From Kryptolebias marmoratus (Eukaryota; Chordata; Actinopteri; Cyprinodontiformes; Rivulidae): a stretch of 64,000 nt of DNA. Below the pieces are notes generated by a model. It was not told the origin of the DNA and did not search any database. It saw only the letters and a list, made by a program, of their open reading frames with translations. The DNA lies in the NCBI RefSeq assembly GCF_001649575.2, contig NC_051448.1, positions 16,828,593-16,892,592 on the forward strand, read 5' to 3'. This document shows, piece by piece, positions 46,565 to 64,000 of this stretch. Position 1 is the first letter of the stretch. The number at the start of each line of letters is the position of its first letter. The translations under genes were made by a program, and so were the position numbers.

Positions 46565-49009
46565 GATATGGACAGTTTATGGGACTTTCCCAAGGCTTTG
46601 CTAATAAGTAACTCATTCAAGTCAACGTAAGCGAACAAAACAGTTAGTTACCGGTGGACAAGTTCTGGCATGTTTGGTGTTTTAACGATTTTAACAGGTA
46701 TACCAGGAACAGACCGTCTCTAAAACATGAAGAGAGAAAAAAAGCACTCTTTAAATTTACTTTACTTTCCACTTTGGTTCCATCACTCGAGGGAAGTTTA
46801 ATTACAACGGGATCAGGATAAAGAGAGACAGATGTAGAAAAAATATAAATGGCGATATTGTTCTTGTGGATCCTGAAGCATGTAAAAAAATAAAAATAAA
46901 AACAGCAAAAGTGAGCATGGTCAAAGCTTGCCATGGTGTCATTGTTTCTGCAGATTTTCAGTTTGTGAATGATGCTTTCATTTATTTCAGAAATCGGATA
47001 TAGGATTGACTCCACATTAAACCTAAACATTTTTATGGTTTTGGTTTTTTTACCTTAAAGTAGGAAATTGAAATTTCCTAGTGCAAATGTAAAGCAACAC
47101 AATTGCACACAAACACCCTTAAATGAAAATCTTCATTTCACCTGATGCAGCAGAAAACATTTGTGTTAATGTTTTATGGATGTCTGCAGGTGGGAATTTC
47201 TAACTGACAGAAATGTGTTGAAAATGTAGTCCTTATAGTGACATCGGAGTTATTTTCACTTTGATAACAAACAAGAGTTGGTGTAATTGTCTGAAGAGTT
47301 TAAGATAAAACATTGTTTCTGAATGTCCAATAATTTGACTCAGTATTTTGTAGCCTTGCTGCTCTGAAACTCTTATTGTGCGACGTTACGGCCTCAGATC
47401 TCCCGGTATCACTGTCCACCACTTCTTCCAAAGGCATTGTTAACGGCACATCCTCTTCAGAGAAAACACCGCTCAGCGTGGCGTGCACACAGTGTTCCAG
47501 CACTTTATGTGCAACATGCATTATTAATAAATTTTCCATGCCCTGTTTGTCCAATTTCTTTTATGCACGTTCTGCTCCCATTCAGAGCGCAGCTCATGAT
47601 GGGCAGGGAGGTATTGAAGGGTTTTTGTTTCAGCCAATCTTCAGAATTCAAACCCAGATTAACTTTACGTGTTTCAGAATATATGAGTACTAACGTGCCT
47701 TAGAAGAACATTTATGACGACAATAAACTAGACTGAACTTACTTTAATGAATAGTGGGTTACTTTTGTTTACCCTATGACCAAGGCCCTTTTTATTTGTG
47801 GACTTTATGTTGACAAGCTTTCTGATCCCCTGCTTCTTGCTTAGTGAATCCCCTTTGTGCGACAAGAATGTGTTTTTGTCTGATGCAGTATCAGAGCTTA
47901 GTGGTTCATATCAGTGTTAGGTAGCCGGGGAGGTAACTGGAGTGGGAGATGTATCCATCTCAGTGGGTTCAATCTCTCCCCGTCAGGCACACGCCTCACT
48001 AAAACTCACACAAACACACAAACACACACACACACACACATACACACACAAGAGTGTCATGTAACAGAAGGTGAATTATTTAGCAGCTGTGATAACGGCC
48101 ACGAAGAAGCCACCAGATTCCGTCACATCTCTGCATCTGATCATCGATGATCCAGTGAGAATAGCCAGAGGCTGATTATAAACAGTCCATATTTTTAAAT
48201 GCAATCAGTGGATATTTGTTGGTACGCTTGCAGCTCATTGAAACGAGGCCACATTTCTCGTGAAAAGTGATTCAGTTGAAAGCATTTGTCTCATGTATGC
48301 CTTTAGTATGTGATAAAATAAACCAAAAACCAATGTAAAGTAATGATTTGTTGTTTATATTTACAAAGATATGCTGAAAGAATATTGACAGGTTTGTTGA
48401 TCCCCTAAAGAGACTAATAATCTTTGCATTATAATCACGTTTCAAACAGTTTGATCTTAATTAGTATCACAGGTGCCTTCGAGGTTTTCATCTCATTCAG
48501 CCTGTTTTAGGGGGGTAAACAGCCCCCGGGTAGTTTTGTAGTTTGATATAATTGTTCACCACACTGAACAGCTGTCTGAGGAGCTTAGAAAGAAGATTAT
48601 AGATGTCCATGTTAAAGTTAAAAGCTACAAGACCAAGGCAAAATAAAATATTTCTAAATGTGATAGCTTCTATTTTCTATTGTTCACCTCTCTATTTAAG
48701 CCTTTTTAAAGCCAGACTGGTTTATGGAGAACTTTTATTTTAAAATATGAGTGAAACTGAAATTAAATATAAAATGAAAAGGAAACGAATCAAAAAAAGT
48801 TTTATTTCCTTTAAACCTAAACTCAAAGTGAAATGTTGGGTGATTTCCCACCACCTCACATTCAGTTTCGTCATGAGGGGGATGTTATTTTGTTCAGATT
48901 GATGCTGGAGTTTCCTGATTGCTCACGTTGTGGATCTCTAAGGCACCATGTTGTACCCACTGTGTCAAAGAAGTTAAGTCACCAGAGAAGAAGTCAAAAA
49001 ATGTCTATT

Positions 49010-49500
49010 TTTTTTCTTTTCTTTTATTGAGCAAAAACTTTGCAAAAAACAATTTCCAAAACTATTTCTAATTATATGACAGAGAAAATGAGACGAGTTG
49101 ATGCTCAACTTTGGTGCCAAATGAACTCAAACCAAAGGTTTTTGTTGAACTTTGAGAAGATGTTTGACCAAATCCCGTCTTCTGAAGACCAGTTTCAACT
49201 AATGACAGCTAAAGTATTTTTGGCACAGATTTCCATTTTAAAGGAGTTTGTGATCATGGCAAACAGAACAGTAAAAATAGAAAAAATTAGCTTTGATGCT
49301 GTATATTTTGTAGCTGCCTTATAGTTGTACCTTTTACATGCGTACACAACTTGTGTTTTTGCTCCTTTTTTAGTACATATTAGGTTTTCATGAATGCTAA
49401 TTTGAGTTCCTTCAAAGCTTTCACCTTCTTTGGACGTTCACCTTTGCCGCTCCATCCTGATCTGTGTTAATAATTCATGCTGTCAAGCTGATTCTTCCTG
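49010..49500 (-). other. hunk: hunk 3'UTR (inferred)
   Basis: A minus-strand AATAAA at 49023-49028 lies about 0.47 kb past the stop codon. This is the nearest good polyadenylation signal. Confidence 0.45.
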
Positions 49501-63197
<13,697 letters not shown>

Positions 63198-64000
63198 TTC
63201 AGACAGGGCCCCATGCGGCCACCTCTGACACTCACAACTGGATCCAAAACCAGAACAATTCTTGCAGAACTCACATGCTGGCTAAGTTTTGGTCGACACA
63301 AATGAGGCACACAAGTTCCTAAAAGGTGAAGAAGAGCCTAAAGATGAGGTCCAGGTCTGAGCTGCAGACTTCAGTTCTCCACTCCCAGGTAATCTGGACT
63401 GTGCAGTGAACGCTTCCTGGTTTCTTTTTGTTTTTGATTCACATAAAAGTGCCTCGGAGTGTCTCTCCTTCAGGTGCTCAGGTGACTTGTCTCGCTCCTC
63501 TCTCCCTCTGTGTCGCCCCGCCGGTTAGTGGATGATTAACCGTTGTGTTCTTAGGTCAGCTTCGACGATGAGGAGGACATTCTACACCGTAATCACCCTC
63601 CTCCCTACCCCCCTGCTGTACACACAGATACTCACAGTTACACAGTAACCTTTTGCAATGGTCCTCTTTCACCTCCTGGACCTGCATTTGGAATAGCATT
63701 ATTTTGTCCCATTATTTTACTTAATAAAAAAAGATATAGCTATCACCTTTAAAATCTCCCCCTTGGAAGGTCAGAGGTCAGGGTAAACGGAACAGTCTAC
63801 TCCCTTGCAGCTGAAAATCTTTTTTCTGTCTTCTTCACCAAATCTTTATGTCTGGATTCCTACATCAACATGAATATTTACTGGGTTCGACCTAGTTAAC
63901 ACTACAGGAAACCTAAAATGCAGCCTAAAATGATCTCACTAACATAAAACTGAAACTCTCTACAAAATATTAAAATAAGACATCACATATTATAGGATAG
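63198..64000 (-). other. hunk: hunk 5' flank and 5'UTR
   Basis: Sequence upstream of the hunk start codon. No further coding exon is seen. It is not a strong CpG island, and no promoter element is assigned. Confidence 0.4.

Larger units (their letters stand above)
43031..49009. other. gene-free interval between selenoi and hunk
   Basis: Six kilobases with no exon-like conserved reading frame. It holds the two MITEs above, a CA-rich microsatellite near 48011-48050 and AT-rich unique sequence. The longest open frames (for example at 44895-45110 and 45719-46114) have no recognisable protein features. Confidence 0.55.

Overview
This is eukaryotic, vertebrate genomic DNA, almost certainly from a teleost (ray-finned) fish and probably a percomorph. 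Multi-exon genes have GT-AG introns and encode proteins closely matching vertebrate families. Introns are full of short terminal-inverted-repeat DNA transposons, and (CA)n and (TA)n microsatellites are common. No species call is attempted. A run of 94 Ns (854-947) shows this is assembled sequence.

Layout: (1) 1-4.8 kb, last coding exon and long, transposon-bearing 3'UTR of phip (+). (2) 5.7-8.15 kb, a seven-exon gene (+) for a membrane-anchored or secreted protein with a YccV/HspQ-like domain. (3) 8.19-10.88 kb, irak1bp1 (-), tail-to-tail with the previous gene so that their 3'UTRs probably overlap. (4) 14.1-27.4 kb, agbl5/CCP5 (+), a tubulin deglutamylase with an apparent choice between two C-termini. 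(5) 28.3-29.45 kb, ost4 (-), a 37-residue oligosaccharyltransferase subunit. (6) 30.1-43 kb, selenoi/EPT1 (+), a selenoprotein whose in-frame TGA (39236) and SECIS hairpin (40558-40624) can both be read directly. (7) 43-49 kb, gene-free, repeat-rich DNA. (8) 49.0-63.2 kb, a hunk-like AMPK-related kinase (-), with ten coding exons reconstructed in frame.

The genes form no operon-like system; this is an ordinary vertebrate neighbourhood. From memory of the human map, phip/irak1bp1 are neighbours on 6q14, agbl5/ost4 are tail-to-tail on 2p23 with SELENOI nearby, and HUNK is on 21q22, so the window joins blocks that are separate in human. The most useful observations are the selenocysteine recoding signals, the little-described YccV-like gene, a glycine-loop substitution in the kinase, the Tc1-like transposon filling one kinase intron, a four-element transposon nest in selenoi intron 7, and the two agbl5 termini with a GC-AG intron. 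I found no prokaryotic-type system, CRISPR array, tRNA or rRNA.
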